Counted from the first letter of the stretch, positions 25,923 through 34,863 are shown. The stretch is 64,000 nucleotides of DNA from an uncultured bacterium (GCA_937890835.1 CALADF010000017.1:34491-98490), one strand, 5' to 3'. The notes: generated by a model not told the origin, from the letters alone. Numbers and translations: made by a program.

Positions 25923-27133
25923 TAGCGCACCTCCTCAGAAGCGGTCTGGAGCTTCTCCGCGAACGTAAGCAGCGTCCCCTCGGAAAACGCCGGGCCGACG
26001 AGCTGCACGCCGCCCGCGACGACAGCGGGAAGGCCCGTGATGGACGCGGGAGCGGTGGCGGCGTTCTCCTTGAAGCACAGGTGCTTATCGGCGGCCACGT
26101 CGGCGGGCGCGTAAGCGGACTTGCCGCACGCGGGCAGAAGCACCGCGTCGTAGGAGTCGAACAGGCGGACGAACTCCTCGACGATCACGCGACGCACACG
26201 CAGCGACTTGTCGTACATCTTCTCGTAGTTCTCTTCGGAGAGCATCTCGGATCCGTAGAGGATGGCGGTCTTGAGCACGTCGCCGAACGCCTCGGTGCGG
26301 CTGTTGGTGTACAAATCGTCGATGGTGTCGTAATCGCTCGCGCGATGCCCGTACTTCACGCCGTCGAAGCGCGACACGTTGTTGCACAGCTCCGCCGACA
26401 TGAGCACGTTCCACGCAGGACGCGCAGCCTGCAGAAGCGCGTCGTCGACCTCCTCAACCTCGAAGCCGTCCGCCTTGAACGCGGATACGGCCGCTTCCAC
26501 AGCAGCGCGCACGCCCTCGTCGGAGGCGGAGACGAAACCCGCCGCCAAGGCGATCTTCCTCTGCTTCGGCTCGGCGGCGACGCCCGCAGCGGCGCACAGG
26601 CCCTCGGGCAGGCTCGTGCCGTCTTTTTCGTCGTGACCCGCGATGGCGGCGAGCACCTCACGCGCAGCCTCCGCAGTGTTCGCCGAAACGCACACGGTCT
26701 CGCCCGAGCACGCCACGGCGATGGTGCCGAAACGCGACACGGTGCCGTAAGTGGGCTTCACGCATACGTGATGCGAGAGCGCCGCCGCACGACGCTGCGC
26801 GCCGTTGACGTCGAGGCCCACGACCGCCTGCGCCGCACCCGACGCCAGAAGCGCCGAGGTCGCGGTGGCGAGGCTTCCCGCCTTGTCCTCGCACGCGCCG
26901 AAGTGCGACGTCTCGCCCAGAAGATCGAAGCCGAACTCGCCGACGTTCGTCTTGCCGATAACGCTGAAGCCCGCATCGGCCAGCTTGCCGACGACCTCGG
27001 CGTCGAACAGGCTCATGTAGCCGTCGAGCATCATGGAGCCGCCCGTCGTGGGCAAGCTCGTGGTGAGGATAAGGTCCTCCAACGCAACGGGTTTGCCCGA
27101 CGCATCGGCCGCCTTGTTGATAAGAAGGTTCAT
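25922..27133 (-). CDS. GatA-like pseudo-amidase lacking the Lys-Ser-Ser triad
   Basis: 403-aa amidase-signature protein, about 94 residues shorter than the canonical GatA in this window and missing its N-terminal segment. Family landmarks are kept: LPTTGGSMMLDGY, DAEVVGKLADAGFSVIGKTN and CVKPTYGTVSRFGTIAVACSG. The catalytic residues are all replaced: KDN lysine by Glu19 (ALEDLI), the cis-serine of GGSSGGS by Leu88 (AGSLATATS), and the nucleophile of DTGGSIRQ by Ala112 (DVNGAQRR). Glutaminase activity is therefore very unlikely. The reading frame is intact and coupled to gatB, so it looks selected rather than decaying. A structural or regulatory role is an inference. Confidence 0.85.
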   Translation of the reverse strand: MNLLINKAADASGKPVALEDLILTTSLPTTGGSMMLDGYMSLFDAEVVGKLADAGFSVIGKTNVGEFGFDLLGETSHFGACEDKAGSLATATSALLASGAAQAVVGLDVNGAQRRAAALSHHVCVKPTYGTVSRFGTIAVACSGETVCVSANTAEAAREVLAAIAGHDEKDGTSLPEGLCAAAGVAAEPKQRKIALAAGFVSASDEGVRAAVEAAVSAFKADGFEVEEVDDALLQAARPAWNVLMSAELCNNVSRFDGVKYGHRASDYDTIDDLYTNSRTEAFGDVLKTAILYGSEMLSEENYEKMYDKSLRVRRVIVEEFVRLFDSYDAVLLPACGKSAYAPADVAADKHLCFKENAATAPASITGLPAVVAGGVQLVGPAFSEGTLLTFAEKLQTASEEVR

Positions 27134-27151
27134 TCTCGCCGTCCCCCTTGC

Positions 27152-27433
27152 CTACTCGACCGTACGCGGAACCTGCCAGTAACCCTCTTCCGCCTGGGGC
27201 GCGCCCGCCAGCAGCCGCTCGCGGTCGTAAGGTTCGATGGCAGCGTCTTCGCGCAGGACGTTTTGAAGCGGCATGACGTGAACCATCCGCTCCACCTCGC
27301 TCGTGTCGATGGCGTCAAGTTGCGCCATCTCGGCTTCGCGCTCGGCGAAAAACGCGAGCGTCTCGGCCCTCTGCTCTTCGGTCAGACGAAGCTGGTTGAG
27401 CTTCTCCAGCCTGATGATTGTTTCGTTGTCCAT
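27152..27433 (-). CDS. gatC: GatC-like subunit of the second amidotransferase operon
   Basis: 93-aa GatC-family protein. In GatCAB the C subunit belts GatA to GatB. The pattern fits: N-terminal helix IIRLEKLNQLRLTEEQRAE, a long helix ending ERMVHVMPLQNVLRED, and an extended C-terminal arm. It is 19 nt upstream of the pseudo-amidase. ATG 27433 is used. A possible -10 element TAGAAT lies at 27475-27480, so this second operon probably has its own promoter after the terminator at 27581-27622. Confidence 0.8.
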   Translation of the reverse strand: MDNETIIRLEKLNQLRLTEEQRAETLAFFAEREAEMAQLDAIDTSEVERMVHVMPLQNVLREDAAIEPYDRERLLAGAPQAEEGYWQVPRTVE

Positions 27434-27580
27434 AGGGTCCCTCTCTCGGTTCCTATCGTTTGCTGTAATCCCCTATTCTAATGGAGATAACCCCATAACC
27501 AGCAAAATGCCCGAACCGAGCCGTCTCTTCTCAAGAGCAAAGTCGCGATCGATCACCGCGAACGCCCAAAGCCAACCGCG

Positions 27581-27622
27581 AAAAAGAAGGAAGCGGAGAC
27601 CGCCTGAACGACCTCCGCTTCC
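27581..27622 (-). terminator. Rho-independent terminator of the canonical gatCAB operon
   Basis: Perfect 10-bp stem GGAAGCGGAG (27589-27598 with 27613-27622) followed on the minus strand by TTCTTTTT, 80 nt after the gatB stop. It separates the two gatCAB operons. Confidence 0.85.
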
Positions 27623-27702
27623 CGTCAAACATATCGCAGCGCCGCAGCGGGGCGCGTGTCAAGCAAACCCCGCACGCGAATCGGCGTGCGAACTCGAATT
27701 CG

Positions 27703-29277
27703 CTACCCCAGCTTCTTCGCCAAAAGCTCGTTGATGACCTTGGGGTTTCCCTGACCGCGCATCTTCTTCATGCACTGACCCACGAAAAACCCGATGAGGC
27801 CCGTCTTGCCGCCCCGGTACTGCTCGACTTTGTCCGGATTGGCTGCCAGCACCTCGTCGACGACCGCCTCGATGGCGCCCGCGTCCGACACCTGCTTCAT
27901 GCCGCGCTCCTCCACGACGGCCTCGGGGTCGACGTCCTCGTCGATCACCGCCGCGAGCACCTCCCTGCCCTGCTTGGAGGAGATCGTCTCGTCAGCCATC
28001 ATCCTCACAAGCGCGCAGGCACGTTCGGGGGTAAGCGGGCACGAGCTCAGGTCGAACGCATCGTCGGCGTTCATGCGCGCCGTCAGGTCGTTGATGATCA
28101 AGTTCGCCACGGATTTCGCGAAACGCTCGGCATCGGCGCCGGCCGCTTTCATGCACGCCTCGAAGAAATTCGCCGTCACGCGATGCTCCACCAGATGACG
28201 CGCGTCGTAGGCGGAAAGCCCGAAGGCGCCCTCGAAGCGCGCCGCCTTCTGATCGGGCAGTTCGGGCAGCTTCTCGCGCACGCCCTCGATGAACGCGTCC
28301 GACAAATCGAACGGCGCCAAGTCGGGGTCGGGGAACAAGCGATAGTCGTCGGCGGTCTCCTTCACGCGCATGACGATGGTGCATTTCGCGGACGGATCCC
28401 AATGGCGCGTTTCCTGATAGATCTCGCCGCCCTCCTCGAGCACCTGGGCTTGACGGCAGATCTCGTACGCCAAGCCGTCGTGGAGGTTCTTGAACGAATT
28501 CATGTTCTTCAGCTCGGTCTTCACGCCAAGCTCCTTCGACCCGCGCCGGCGCAGGCTCACGTTGCCGTCGCAGCGCAGCGACCCCTCCTCCATCGAGCAG
28601 TCCGAGATGCCGATGGCCAGATAGATCTGACGCAGCTTCTGCATGAACAGGCGCGCCTCCTCGGGCGTGCGCAGATCGGGCTCGGTCACCAACTCGATGA
28701 GCGGCGTGCCCGCGCGGTTGTAATCCACCAGCGAGTGCGTGGCGCCGGCGATGCGCCCCTCGTCGCCGCCGATGTGCACCATCTTGCCCGCGTCCTCCTC
28801 CATGTGGATGCGCGTGATGCCCACATGCGCGGTGTAGCCGTCCTCGGTGCGCGTGATGTTCCCCTCGTTCTCGCCCGGCTTGAGCGCGCTCAAGCCGAAA
28901 CGCTCGCGTGCGGCGGCGCCGTCGACGTCCAGGTCCAGATGGCCGCGCATGCAAAACGCCACAGGGCCCTGCGTGATCTGGTAGTTCTTCGCCATATCGG
29001 GATACATGTAGTTCTTGCGGTAGAACATCGAGCGCTTCTCGATATCGCAGTTGGTGGCCAAGCCGGCCAGAACGATGGACTCAATGGCCGCCTTGTTCGG
29101 CACGGGAAGCGCGCCCGGCAGGCCCAGGCACACAGGGCACGTGTGCGTGTTGGGCGCAGCGCCGAACTCCAGCTTGCAGCCGCAGAACATCTTCGTGGTC
29201 AGGGTGGTCAGCTCCGCGTGGATCTCGAGGCCGATGACGGCCTCCCAGGTTTCGAGAACCTCCTCGAGCTTCTTCAT
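27703..29277 (-). CDS. gatB: Aspartyl/glutamyl-tRNA amidotransferase subunit B (canonical copy)
   Basis: 524-aa GatB. EAVIGLEIHAEL, zinc-site FCGC and HTCPVCLGLPGALPV, HMEEDAGKMVHIGG, VDYNRAGTPLIELVTEPD, CSMEEGSLRCDGNVSLR and the C-terminal tRNA-binding YqeY domain ending in VGQCMKKMRGQGNPKVINEL are all present. It phosphorylates Glu-tRNA-Gln and/or Asp-tRNA-Asn, which GatA-derived ammonia then amidates. The ATG is 3 nt after the gatA stop. Third gene of gatC-gatA-gatB. Confidence 0.97.
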   Translation of the reverse strand: MKKLEEVLETWEAVIGLEIHAELTTLTTKMFCGCKLEFGAAPNTHTCPVCLGLPGALPVPNKAAIESIVLAGLATNCDIEKRSMFYRKNYMYPDMAKNYQITQGPVAFCMRGHLDLDVDGAAARERFGLSALKPGENEGNITRTEDGYTAHVGITRIHMEEDAGKMVHIGGDEGRIAGATHSLVDYNRAGTPLIELVTEPDLRTPEEARLFMQKLRQIYLAIGISDCSMEEGSLRCDGNVSLRRRGSKELGVKTELKNMNSFKNLHDGLAYEICRQAQVLEEGGEIYQETRHWDPSAKCTIVMRVKETADDYRLFPDPDLAPFDLSDAFIEGVREKLPELPDQKAARFEGAFGLSAYDARHLVEHRVTANFFEACMKAAGADAERFAKSVANLIINDLTARMNADDAFDLSSCPLTPERACALVRMMADETISSKQGREVLAAVIDEDVDPEAVVEERGMKQVSDAGAIEAVVDEVLAANPDKVEQYRGGKTGLIGFFVGQCMKKMRGQGNPKVINELLAKKLG

Positions 29278-29280
29278 GCG

Positions 29281-30774
29281 CTATTCACCCGCCTTTCCGT
29301 CGGCGAACGCGGGGGCTACGCACGCGCGCCCGTACGCCGTCTCGAGCGCCGCGCCCACGCGCAGCATGTTCTCGTCCTTAAACATGGGCGCCACCAGCTG
29401 CACGCCGATAGGCATGCCGGTCTGCGCCCCAAGGCCCACGGGCACCGACATGCCGCCGTTGCCCGCGATGTTGATGGAGATGGTGAACATGTCGGTCAGA
29501 TACATCTCCGCGGGGTTCGCCATCTGGCCCAATTTGAACGCCGTCGTGGGAGCCACGGGGTAAAGCAGGCAGTCGACCTTCCCGAACGCCTGACGGTAGT
29601 CCTGCGTGATGAGCGTGCGAACCTGCTGAGCGGGATAGTAGTAGGTCCTGTACGCCTCCGAGGAAAGCAGGTAGCTGCCCAGAAGAATGCGGCGGCGCGC
29701 CTCGGGACCGAAGCCGGCGGCGCGGCTCGCGTCGTACTGCGCGTTCAGATCCGAGCAACCGGGCTCGCGGTAGCCGTAGCGAACCGAGTCGAAACGAGCC
29801 AAGTTGGAAAACGCCTCGCACGGCCCCAGCACGTAGTACGCGGAAATGGCCGCCTGCGCGTGGGGAAGCTCCACCTCCACGATCTCCGCGCCGAGCTTTT
29901 CCAGCGCAGCCGCAGCGTCTTCGACCTTCTCGCGCACCTCGGCGGACAGACCCGCCGCCTCCATGAACGCCGGCACCACGCCGATGCGCATACCACGCGC
30001 GCCCTCGGCCAGGCTGGCCGTGAAGTCGCACGTGAGAGGCTGGCTGGTGCAATCGTGCTCATCGCGGCCGGCTATGGCGTTCAGGACGAACGCGGCGTCC
30101 TCCACCGAACGGGCGAGCGGGCCCACCTGATCCAGCGAGCTGCCGAAGGCCACGACGCCGTAGCGCGACACCGCGCCGTAGGACGGCTTCACTCCCACCA
30201 CGCCGCAAAACGAAGCAGGCTGGCGGATGGAGCCGCCCGTGTCGGTGCCGAGCGCCACGGGAACCATGCCCGCGGCAACCGCCGCAGCGCTTCCGCCCGA
30301 CGAACCGCCCGGCACGTGCGCCAAATTCCACGGGTTGTGCGTAGGTCCAAACGCACTCGACTCGGTGGTGGAGCCGAACGCGAACTCGTCCATGTTCAGC
30401 TTGCCCATCGGAACCGCGCCCGCACGCTTCGCGCGCTGCACGCACGTCGCGTCGTAAAGCGACGCGTAGTTCTCCAACATGCGCGACGCGCACGTGGTGC
30501 GCGTGCCCAGCATGTTCATGTTGTCCTTGAAGCCGATGGGGATGCCGGCGAGCGTCGAAGCGCCGTCGAAACCGCCCGCCGCGATCCGGGCATCCGCCGC
30601 ATCGGCCGCCTCGAGCGCCGCCTCGCGCGTGACCTCCAGAAACGCGTGGACGTCCTCGTCGACGCGCTCGATGCGCGCAAGCGTCGCCTCGGCAAGCTCG
30701 CGCGCCGTGAACTCCTTCGACGCCAAACCCGCGTGAAGCTCGCGCACGCCCATGCCGTGAAAATCGTCGCGCAT
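29281..30774 (-). CDS. gatA: Aspartyl/glutamyl-tRNA amidotransferase subunit A (canonical copy)
   Basis: 497-aa amidase-signature glutaminase supplying ammonia to GatB. The triad is intact: Lys83 in IGFKDNMN, cis-Ser158 in VPGGSSGGSAAAVAAG and Ser182 in GTDTGGSIRQPASF. KLNMDEFAFGSTTESSAFG and VGVKPSYGAVSRYGVVAFGSS confirm GatA rather than a general amidase. ATG 30774 overlaps the gatC stop (TGATG); a longer upstream reading would run inside gatC. It serves as the internal reference for the dead paralog at 25922-27133. Confidence 0.97.
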   Translation of the reverse strand: MRDDFHGMGVRELHAGLASKEFTARELAEATLARIERVDEDVHAFLEVTREAALEAADAADARIAAGGFDGASTLAGIPIGFKDNMNMLGTRTTCASRMLENYASLYDATCVQRAKRAGAVPMGKLNMDEFAFGSTTESSAFGPTHNPWNLAHVPGGSSGGSAAAVAAGMVPVALGTDTGGSIRQPASFCGVVGVKPSYGAVSRYGVVAFGSSLDQVGPLARSVEDAAFVLNAIAGRDEHDCTSQPLTCDFTASLAEGARGMRIGVVPAFMEAAGLSAEVREKVEDAAAALEKLGAEIVEVELPHAQAAISAYYVLGPCEAFSNLARFDSVRYGYREPGCSDLNAQYDASRAAGFGPEARRRILLGSYLLSSEAYRTYYYPAQQVRTLITQDYRQAFGKVDCLLYPVAPTTAFKLGQMANPAEMYLTDMFTISINIAGNGGMSVPVGLGAQTGMPIGVQLVAPMFKDENMLRVGAALETAYGRACVAPAFADGKAGE

Positions 30775-31094
30775 CAGCGATCGCCCCCTTCCCCGAGGAT
30801 GGAGGGGATGAGGAAGCTGCCGTCCTGGCACGCAGGCGCATCCGAGAGCGCCTGCTCCTGCGTGAAGCGCTCCGCTGGGTCGCCCTCCACGTCCTCGCGC
30901 ATGACGTTGGACAGATCGCCGACCGGATGAAACGTCGGTTCGACGCCCTCAAGATCGTATTCAGTTATAGGAGCGAGGCTGTCCAAAATGGCGTTCAGAT
31001 CGACCGTCATCGGACCCACCTCCTCTTCGGAAAGCCCGATGCGCGCGTATTCCGCCATGCCGCGCACATCCCGCTCGGTTAAGTGTCGGGTCAT
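30774..31094 (-). CDS. gatC: Aspartyl/glutamyl-tRNA amidotransferase subunit C (canonical copy)
   Basis: 106-aa GatC: LTERDVRGMAEYARIGLSEE N-terminal helix, then ILDSLAPITEYDLEGVEPT and the conserved VMREDVEGD...L.DAP...DGSFLIPSIL pattern. It stabilises the GatA-GatB complex. First gene of the canonical operon, overlapping gatA by one base. Confidence 0.95.
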   Translation of the reverse strand: MTRHLTERDVRGMAEYARIGLSEEEVGPMTVDLNAILDSLAPITEYDLEGVEPTFHPVGDLSNVMREDVEGDPAERFTQEQALSDAPACQDGSFLIPSILGEGGDR

Positions 31095-31464
31095 CGGTTC
31101 TCAAAACCCCTTTCAAATTGCCGAAGGCGAAGCTCACGCTGCGTGCAGGCAGGTGGCGCGCCCACGGGAAAACAACCTTGACATGATATAGCAAACAGCC
31201 ATGCCGAACCGTCTTTTCGCCGCCTGCTCGGGCAAACTTTACCGACTTGACACACTGAGGGCACCGAGGCGATCCCCATGCGAGCACGTCCTCCCGAATC
31301 ACGCCGTCGCGCCTTCGGGTCCCGCGCCCGGTCGCTTCGCGGATGAGACGCCCATCGCCGCCGCCGGCGCGCCCCGAGTCTGACATAATGAGGCTGCACC
31401 CTCGCGCGAAGCGGGTAGACGCCTCGCATGCGAGGACGAAGTCGACCCCGAAGAAGGGAGCACC
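31095..31464. other. Divergent intergenic region (gatC / alpha-beta hydrolase)
   Basis: 370 bp without a supportable gene. It must carry the promoters for gatCAB (minus) and the hydrolase (plus). An AT-rich patch at 31178-31200 has a TTGACA hexamer on the plus strand, and CATAAT at 31384-31389 could be a plus-strand -10, but neither has a well-spaced partner. Confidence 0.4.
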
Positions 31465-32391
31465 ATGCTGCACGAAATCCACTTCCCCTCGTCAAACGAC
31501 CGCGATCAGGTCACGGGCTGGATCTACGTTCCGGCCTGCGAGCCCGAGGGCATCGTCCAGCTCGTCCACGGCTTCGGCGAGCATTCCCGCCGCTACTTCC
31601 ACATGATCGTCGCGCTCATGGACGCGGGCTTCATCGTGGCCGCAGACGACCACGTCGGACATGGCGCCACCGCCATCGCCAACGACACGTGGGGCGACTG
31701 GGGCGACGCCGGGCCGCACACCATGATGGAAGACGAGAAGCGCTTCATGGATATCGTGAGCGAGAAGTACCCCAACCTCCCCTATTTCATGTTCGGGCAT
31801 TCCATGGGCTCCATGATCACGCGCGATTTCTGCACCAAGTACGGCGATGAGCTCGCAGGCGCCATCTACTGCGGAACGACGGGCATCTTCGAGAACACCC
31901 ACGAGGTGCGCGCAAAGCTTGACGACATCATCGCCGCAGGCGGTGCGCACGACAGCGACCCGTCGCTTGTCGGAGAGCTGATGGGCTGGATGTTCGCCCG
32001 CTGCGAAGAAGGCGCAGAGCTCGGAAACGAGTGGATCTGCCACGACCCGTGGGTTCAAAAAGATCACGCCGAAGACCCCTTCGACGCGTTCACCCACCCT
32101 GTTCACAACATCAGCCTGCGCGACTTCATCGACATGATGCTGTGCATCGAGGGCAAGGAATGGGCCGAGAGGGTGCCCGTCGACCTGCCGGTGCTCTGCA
32201 TCGCGGGCGATCAGGATCCGGTGGGCAACTACGGCGAAGGCGTGTACAAATGCGCCAACTGGCTCGCCGAGACCGGCCACGACGTGATCACGCAGCTCTA
32301 CCCCGGCTACCGTCACGAGATCCACAACTACGACGACATCAAAGAGGACGTCGAGGACACCGTCATCGAGTGGATGATGCTGCAGCTCTAG
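31465..32391 (+). CDS. Alpha/beta hydrolase, monoacylglycerol lipase-like (serine aminopeptidase S33 group)
   Basis: 308-aa cytosolic hydrolase with no signal peptide. The oxyanion strand QLVHGFGEHSRRY, the nucleophile elbow FGHSMGSMI, the acid loop CIAGDQDPVGNYG and the histidine in YPGYRHEIHNY give a full Ser-Asp-His triad. The HGxxEHSxRY pattern is that of monoacylglycerol lipase/lysophospholipase PldB-like enzymes. The substrate is unknown. ATG 31465 has GAAGGGAG upstream. Monocistronic, with a strong terminator. Confidence 0.88.
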   Translation: MLHEIHFPSSNDRDQVTGWIYVPACEPEGIVQLVHGFGEHSRRYFHMIVALMDAGFIVAADDHVGHGATAIANDTWGDWGDAGPHTMMEDEKRFMDIVSEKYPNLPYFMFGHSMGSMITRDFCTKYGDELAGAIYCGTTGIFENTHEVRAKLDDIIAAGGAHDSDPSLVGELMGWMFARCEEGAELGNEWICHDPWVQKDHAEDPFDAFTHPVHNISLRDFIDMMLCIEGKEWAERVPVDLPVLCIAGDQDPVGNYGEGVYKCANWLAETGHDVITQLYPGYRHEIHNYDDIKEDVEDTVIEWMMLQL

Positions 32392-32461
32392 CCCTTAGCG
32401 CGGGTGCGCGGCGGACGGCAGCCGCGACGCCCCCTTCCGCAACCTCGAGCGCAAGACGCCA

Positions 32462-32500
32462 AGCCCCGCCGCGCGAGCATCGACGCGCGGCGGGGCTTTC
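32462..32500 (+). terminator. Strong terminator after the hydrolase gene
   Basis: Perfect 14-bp stem AGCCCCGCCGCGCG (32462-32475 with 32484-32497), 8-nt loop, then TTTCCC on the plus strand. It also stands just beyond the convergent larE stop (32518) and may serve both. Confidence 0.75.
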
Positions 32501-32517
32501 CCATCGCATACGCAGTG

Positions 32518-33177
32518 TCAGCCGTACACGACGCCGCACGCACGCGCCGCTTCCGCCAACGACGCAGCGCAAATTCGCTCGCCTGCGGGCACATGCACCG
32601 CCAGGCAGGCGAAGCGCGGCTTGTCGGCGACCGAAACCCCCAACGCACGAGCCCCTTCGCGTACTTCGGCTTTCGAAAGACCCGCTCTGCGCAAAGGCGA
32701 CGCCACGCCGGCTTCCGCAAGCGAGATGAACCCGGGGCGGCGGGCGGGGTCGTCGGTCGCGTTGGTGCCGTCGACGACGACCGCGAACCCGTCGCGGCGC
32801 GCGGCTTTCTTTATCTCGGAGAACACGAGCCGCTTGCACAAGCGGCATCGATCAGGCGAGTTCGCGCAAATGTCGCTTCGGGAAAGCACGTCGACCTCGA
32901 TCACCTCAAGGGGCACGTCGAACGCTGCGGCGACGGCGCGCGCGTCCTCCAGCTCGAACGCAGGCTGAAACGCCGTATCGACCAGATACGCCTTCACCGC
33001 GCATCCCGCGTTTCTCGCGGCAGCCAGCACGTACGCCGAGTCCACGCCGCCCGAAAGAGCCAACGCGAGACGCGTCACACGTTCGAAGAACGCAGGCAGC
33101 GACTCGGCGTCGAGACGCTGCCCCTCGCCGACCGTCTCGTCATCCGGCGCCACCCTCTGCTCCCATTCGCCCGCCAT
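32518..33177 (-). CDS. larE: LarE-like ATP-dependent sulfur transferase, short C-terminus
   Basis: 219-aa PP-loop protein of the LarE family, which sacrifices a cysteine sulfur (or uses an Fe-S cluster) to thiolate the nickel-pincer cofactor precursor. PP-loop ALSGGVDSAYVLAA, the NSPDRCRLCKRLVF motif, VVDGTNATDD and SPLRRAGLSKAEVREGA are clear. The usual KPxxACLASRIPYG reads DKPRFACLAVHVPAGERI, so the cysteine is kept but the SR is changed. About 50 residues of the usual C-terminus are missing. ATG 33177 has AAGGGG upstream. It is distant from larBC and divergent from the serpin gene. Confidence 0.83.
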   Translation of the reverse strand: MAGEWEQRVAPDDETVGEGQRLDAESLPAFFERVTRLALALSGGVDSAYVLAAARNAGCAVKAYLVDTAFQPAFELEDARAVAAAFDVPLEVIEVDVLSRSDICANSPDRCRLCKRLVFSEIKKAARRDGFAVVVDGTNATDDPARRPGFISLAEAGVASPLRRAGLSKAEVREGARALGVSVADKPRFACLAVHVPAGERICAASLAEAARACGVVYG

Positions 33178-33273
33178 GTGGAAACCCCTTAAGCAATCAA
33201 CTCGTCGCACCGAGCACATATTCTTGTCATCGTTTAATGATATCGTGAGCGCGAAACGAAAGGAGCCGCCCTC

Positions 33274-34665
33274 ATGAAACGACCCTTCGCGATTCCGTTT
33301 ATCGCCGCCTGCGCCATCGCGGGCATCGTCGCCTCCGGATGCGCCACGGCACCCGCAGCCGATCCTCAGGCGAGCAGCTCGAGCGCGCAGGAAAACACGG
33401 GAGCCGCCCTTTCGGAGAGATCCCTCGACGCCGCCGCCGACTTCTCGCTGACGCTTCTGCGCACGACCATGGCCGAAGACGGCGCCGGCGCTGCACCGTC
33501 CGACGACGCGGACGCGAATGCGAACGCCGCGTCGGAGGGCTCCGCGAACCGCAGGGAAAGCGAAGCCGCAGCCACAGCCGAGGGCGAAAACGACGCCGGT
33601 TCCGCGCAAGCAACCACCGGCACGGAATCGAACCGGCTCATCTCCCCGTTTTCCGTCGCATCGGCACTCGGCATGACCGCCAACGGCGCGCAGGGCCAGA
33701 CGCGCGAGCAGATGGAGGCCGTGCTCGGCATGAGCGTCGACGAGCTGAACGCGTTCACCGCCTCCTACACGAGCACGCTGCCCTCGACCGACGAGGCGCG
33801 CGTCAACATAGCCAACTCCCTCTGGGTAAACGACAAAATCCCCGTCAAGAGCGGTTTTCTGGAGGAGAACGCCACGTACTACGGAGCCGGCGTCTTCACC
33901 ACGCCCTTCGACAAGGCGACGAAAGACCGCATCAACGGATGGGTCGCCGACAACACCGACGACATGATCGAATCCATCGTCGACAGCGTATCGCCCGACA
34001 TGGCGCTGTACCTGGTCAACGCGATGGCCTTCGACGCCAAGTGGATGAGCCCCTACGAAGAGACCCAGGTATCACCCGGCACCTTCACCACAGCCGACGG
34101 GAAAACGCAGGGTGCGTCGATGATGGGGTCGGCCGAGCACGCCTACCTGACCGACGGAAACGCCGTCGGCTTCGCCAAACCCTACGCGGACGGAGCCTAC
34201 GCCTTCGTGGCGCTTTTGCCCAACGAGGGCGTCTCACTTGAAGACTACGTCGCAGGGCTTGACGGAGCCGGGTTCCGCGCGATGATGGCGAACGCGCAGA
34301 GCGCCGAGGTAGAGGCGTACCTGCCCAAGTTCGAAGTCGAGCAATCGCTCGAACTGGCCGACGTGCTCGGGCGCATGGGCATGGCCGACGCCTTCGACGC
34401 CGGCGTCGCCGATTTCTCAGGCATGTCCGACGAGGCGGGTGAACGCGCGCTTCACATCGACCGCGTGACGCACAAGACGTTCATCTCCGTCGCCGAGCAG
34501 GGAACGCGCGCGGGCGCCGCCACCTCGGTGTCAATGCGCGTGACTGCGGCGATGCCCGATGAGGAGCCGAAGATCGTACGGCTCGACCGCCCCTTCGTCT
34601 ACGCCATCGTCGACACGCAGACGAACCTGCCGCTGTTTTTGGGCACGGTCGAGTCGGTCGGCTGA
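33274..34665 (+). CDS. Serpin, lipoprotein-anchored
   Basis: 463-aa serine protease inhibitor. A signal peptide ends in lipobox VASGC with Cys23, so it is membrane-tethered outside the cell. A low-complexity Ala/Asp/Asn/Glu spacer (~45-115) precedes the serpin fold: ISPFSVASALGMTANGA, NIANSLWVND, LVNAMAFDAKW, the hinge EQGTRAGAATSVSM and the signature FVYAIVDTQTNLPLFLGTV. Bacterial serpins in gut species inhibit host or neighbour serine proteases (family knowledge). The hinge has the small residues needed for loop insertion, so an inhibitory form is likely. The reactive bond is probably in the ~15 residues after SVSM. ATG 33274 follows GAAAGGAGC. Confidence 0.93.
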   Translation: MKRPFAIPFIAACAIAGIVASGCATAPAADPQASSSSAQENTGAALSERSLDAAADFSLTLLRTTMAEDGAGAAPSDDADANANAASEGSANRRESEAAATAEGENDAGSAQATTGTESNRLISPFSVASALGMTANGAQGQTREQMEAVLGMSVDELNAFTASYTSTLPSTDEARVNIANSLWVNDKIPVKSGFLEENATYYGAGVFTTPFDKATKDRINGWVADNTDDMIESIVDSVSPDMALYLVNAMAFDAKWMSPYEETQVSPGTFTTADGKTQGASMMGSAEHAYLTDGNAVGFAKPYADGAYAFVALLPNEGVSLEDYVAGLDGAGFRAMMANAQSAEVEAYLPKFEVEQSLELADVLGRMGMADAFDAGVADFSGMSDEAGERALHIDRVTHKTFISVAEQGTRAGAATSVSMRVTAAMPDEEPKIVRLDRPFVYAIVDTQTNLPLFLGTVESVG

Positions 34666-34807
34666 GCAACCGCGCCGAACGAACCCTGAGCGCGACCGGC
34701 AATAATTCCCTCGTTCCCGCCAGTCCTTAAACGCCTCTTATACCACCCGTTCGCTTATTCTTTCATCTTTCGCGCGCGCCGAACTCCGCTGGAAGCAGAA
34801 CGAGCCG

Positions 34808-34837
34808 AAAAGAAAGGCTCCGCCTGCCGGCGGAGCC
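34808..34837 (-). terminator. Rho-independent terminator of ychF
   Basis: 9-bp stem GGCTCCGCC (34816-34824 with 34829-34837), 4-nt loop, followed on the minus strand by TTTCTTTT, 27 nt after the ychF stop. Confidence 0.85.
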
Positions 34838-34863
34838 TCTGAAAGCAGAATGCGAAAGGCGCG

